NCBI GenBank assembly: GCA_009617715.1
Contig: VTFK01000539.1
Span: forward strand, 124,001 to 188,000
Length of the DNA stretch: 64,000 nt
Direction: 5' to 3'
From: Plectrocnemia conspersa
Taxonomy: Eukaryota > Arthropoda > Insecta > Trichoptera > Polycentropodidae
Shown here: one piece after another, positions 62,187 through 64,000 of the stretch
How the letters are laid out: each line of letters starts with the position of its first letter
How positions within the stretch are numbered: position 1 is the stretch's first letter
Program-made: the position numbers and the translations under genes
Notes under the pieces: generated by a model
What the model saw: only the letters and a program-made list of their open reading frames with translations
Told to the model about the DNA's origin: nothing
Database searches by the model: none

Positions 62187-64000
62187 TCCGTAGACTTCAA
62201 ATTATAAAATTTATGATTTGAGATGTCAAGTAAAAAGTTATTATAATAAATTTTGGTGTTTTGTCATTTAATATATATCAAATCTAGATATGTACTTATG
62301 TACATATTAGCTAATATGATAACCAAACAAACTCTACTGTATAAAAATATATGTATTTTTGGAGATCACAACAAACACCACGCGTGATTTCCCCTTTATA
62401 TAGATTGAATTTCTGTTCGTTACTGCTGAATCAGTGATTTTTTTACATATATAAGGCTTATCTATACGAACAGAGATCCATCCAAACAAACAAACACGTT
62501 TCCGTAAACGTTTTTTTTCACATCTAATTTATTGTTCCCGAATTTCAGAGGTATTAAAAGTATTATTATCATAAAGGTATTATATTTTACTTCATGGAAG
62601 CGCGCGTGCTAACAGAGTGTAATATATGCAATTCATCATCCCTTTATTTGATAAAAGCTCAACTCCGAATTAACAATATAAAACGATGATTTATTTAAGC
62701 CATTATGACTAACACGTAATTGTATGTATGTTCACTATGTGTGCGCGTGAATCGATTTGCCTTTTATATCCGCGTTTATTACGTGTGTTTTTCATTTTGT
62801 AATGTTTGCCAAATTATCTGGAACGATCCTACATTTTGTTTTACGCGCGATTAGGCAGCTTTTCTGATTTGAAGATCATTATTTTGATTTAGACCTTCGA
62901 TAAATCAGATTTATTTAAAAAAAAATATTTCGCTCCGTTTGGTCTGCCGCTTCGATGGTAATGTATGTGTCGTGATATTTGCATTTTTTGTCAAAAAATT
63001 TATGTCGAATATTCTCAGACATTATATTTTTCTTGAAAGGATTATGTAAAACATTTCAAAATATATGCTAAATTTAACAATCATTTACATAAGCTTTTAT
63101 GTAAATACATACTAGTTTCAATTTATTTTTTACTTTAAAATCCATTAACGCTGCACTTTAACCTCTTATTTAGTTTTAAAGTTTCTAGACTGCTTAGTAG
63201 AAGCGAGTTTTTTTGCTCAATTGCTTTTTAAGTTACTTCATTTTAACAATATTTAAATGAGTTTTAAAGCGACCACAAAAAATATTCAGATGCGATTTTA
63301 AAAGTGTTTTACGTAGATTTATAATAAATTATATAATGTAAATCATTAATATACATATATGTAAGTTGTTATACTTATTGAGTTTTCAAAATAGCTATTA
63401 TGCTTGAGCTTTTTTTTGTGTCAGTATAATAAACGTCTAATTGAAATGGACCACGTTCACATTGACATTTTTATTTTTTCCCTATTTACGAATAAATTCC
63501 GCTAAAATCGCTCTCAATTTAATACCTGAGTATTTTCTTTGTCAAAAAAGATCTTTTATTAAAATGTGTAGCCAGAGTATCCAGCGCAGGATCGGCCATT
63601 ATGTTTCGAGTTTGCGAAGGTGGAACGCTCAAAGGTGTGGCGTGTTGTTGGGTCAGATAAAATCTCCTTATACCCACAGGTCCCTATAATATAATTTTTA
63701 CTGATGTCCTTTCAAAAACCTTTTCAAAATCCCTTACCAATACCGCGTAATGTGGAATATGTTATACACATACATAAATATGTAGTAAAACGATTTTGAA
63801 ACCGTGCGAAAACTAACGAACCAAATATATGTAACAACATTTGAAGCATAAAAATGATTTTTTTTAAACATTAAATATGTTTTTATTTTAGATTCAGATA
63901 TTATCTATTTCATGCAATTTAATTTAAAATATAGTACCGCAAGTAAGAACCAATTTTATTTCCTCATCTTTGCCATTGTGTTTTAAGCCAGACATGGCAA

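Larger units (their letters stand above)
44642..64000 (+). other. Putative long first intron (at least 19 kb, open-ended)
   Basis: From the donor to the end of the window no further exon with coding bias is seen. The stretch is AT-rich DNA with GC-richer islands at about 46.9-47.3, 48.9-49.35, 50.3-51.1, 51.5-51.95, 52.4-53.65, 56.1-56.3, 57.2-57.5, 57.85-58.5, 59.2-59.75, 60.85-61.45, 62.35-62.95 and 63.4-63.75 kb. No transposon proteins were recognised here, in contrast to the left half. The recursive splice site at 51,466 fits its interpretation as one transcribed intron on the plus strand. Confidence 0.5.

Overview
The window is strongly AT-rich eukaryotic DNA that looks like an insect gene-poor region. 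The grounds are decayed Jockey-type, CR1/Jockey-like and RTE-like non-LTR retrotransposons, mariner and hAT DNA transposons, long AT-rich tracts with scattered GC/CpG-richer islands of about 0.3-1 kb, and an insect-style recursive splice site. I cannot name the species or order. There are no operons, CRISPR arrays, phage genes or bacterial features. Most short open frames are chance or transposon remnants.

Layout. 1-12 kb: AT-rich DNA with a mariner fragment (minus), a 123-bp GA-rich palindrome, an internally deleted CR1-like copy (plus) and a Jockey RT fragment (minus). 12.2-13.3 kb: a complete non-autonomous hAT element with a perfect 8-bp target duplication. 13.3-25 kb: several unique islands, a second CR1-like 3' end, a Jockey fragment and a decayed but nearly full-span mariner (minus). 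25-33 kb: a Jockey fragment, a (TA)101 microsatellite, an RTE-like tail, an array of a 13-16-bp GAGCGC motif, and a near-open minus frame that may be a zinc-finger transposase remnant. 33-39 kb: a perfect 34-bp-arm hairpin, islands with long open frames, a third CR1-like tail, and an inverted repeat pair around a tRNA-like SINE head. 39.4-41.4 kb: a CpG-rich island, then a 59-codon ORF with 3' UTR-like sequence ending in AATAAA and a run of 19 A.

The best protein-gene evidence is a very GC-rich plus-strand exon at 44.40-44.64 kb with a consensus GTGAGT donor. Its reading frame is interrupted by one surplus base in a G4 run. Everything downstream to the end of the window can be read as its first intron (at least 19 kb). 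In it, at 51,466/51,467, a polypyrimidine tract and CAG join directly to GTAAGT, which is a textbook recursive splice site (zero-length exon) and supports one long plus-strand transcription unit. The islands in and upstream of this intron are candidate conserved non-coding (enhancer-like) elements, but conservation cannot be tested from one sequence.

I found no clearly new biological system. The items most worth following are the recursive splice site, the GAGCGC array with its neighbouring frame, the hAT element with dense CTCGAGTA subterminal motifs, the ORF plus poly(A) locus at 40.8 kb, and a set of perfect short-loop hairpins.
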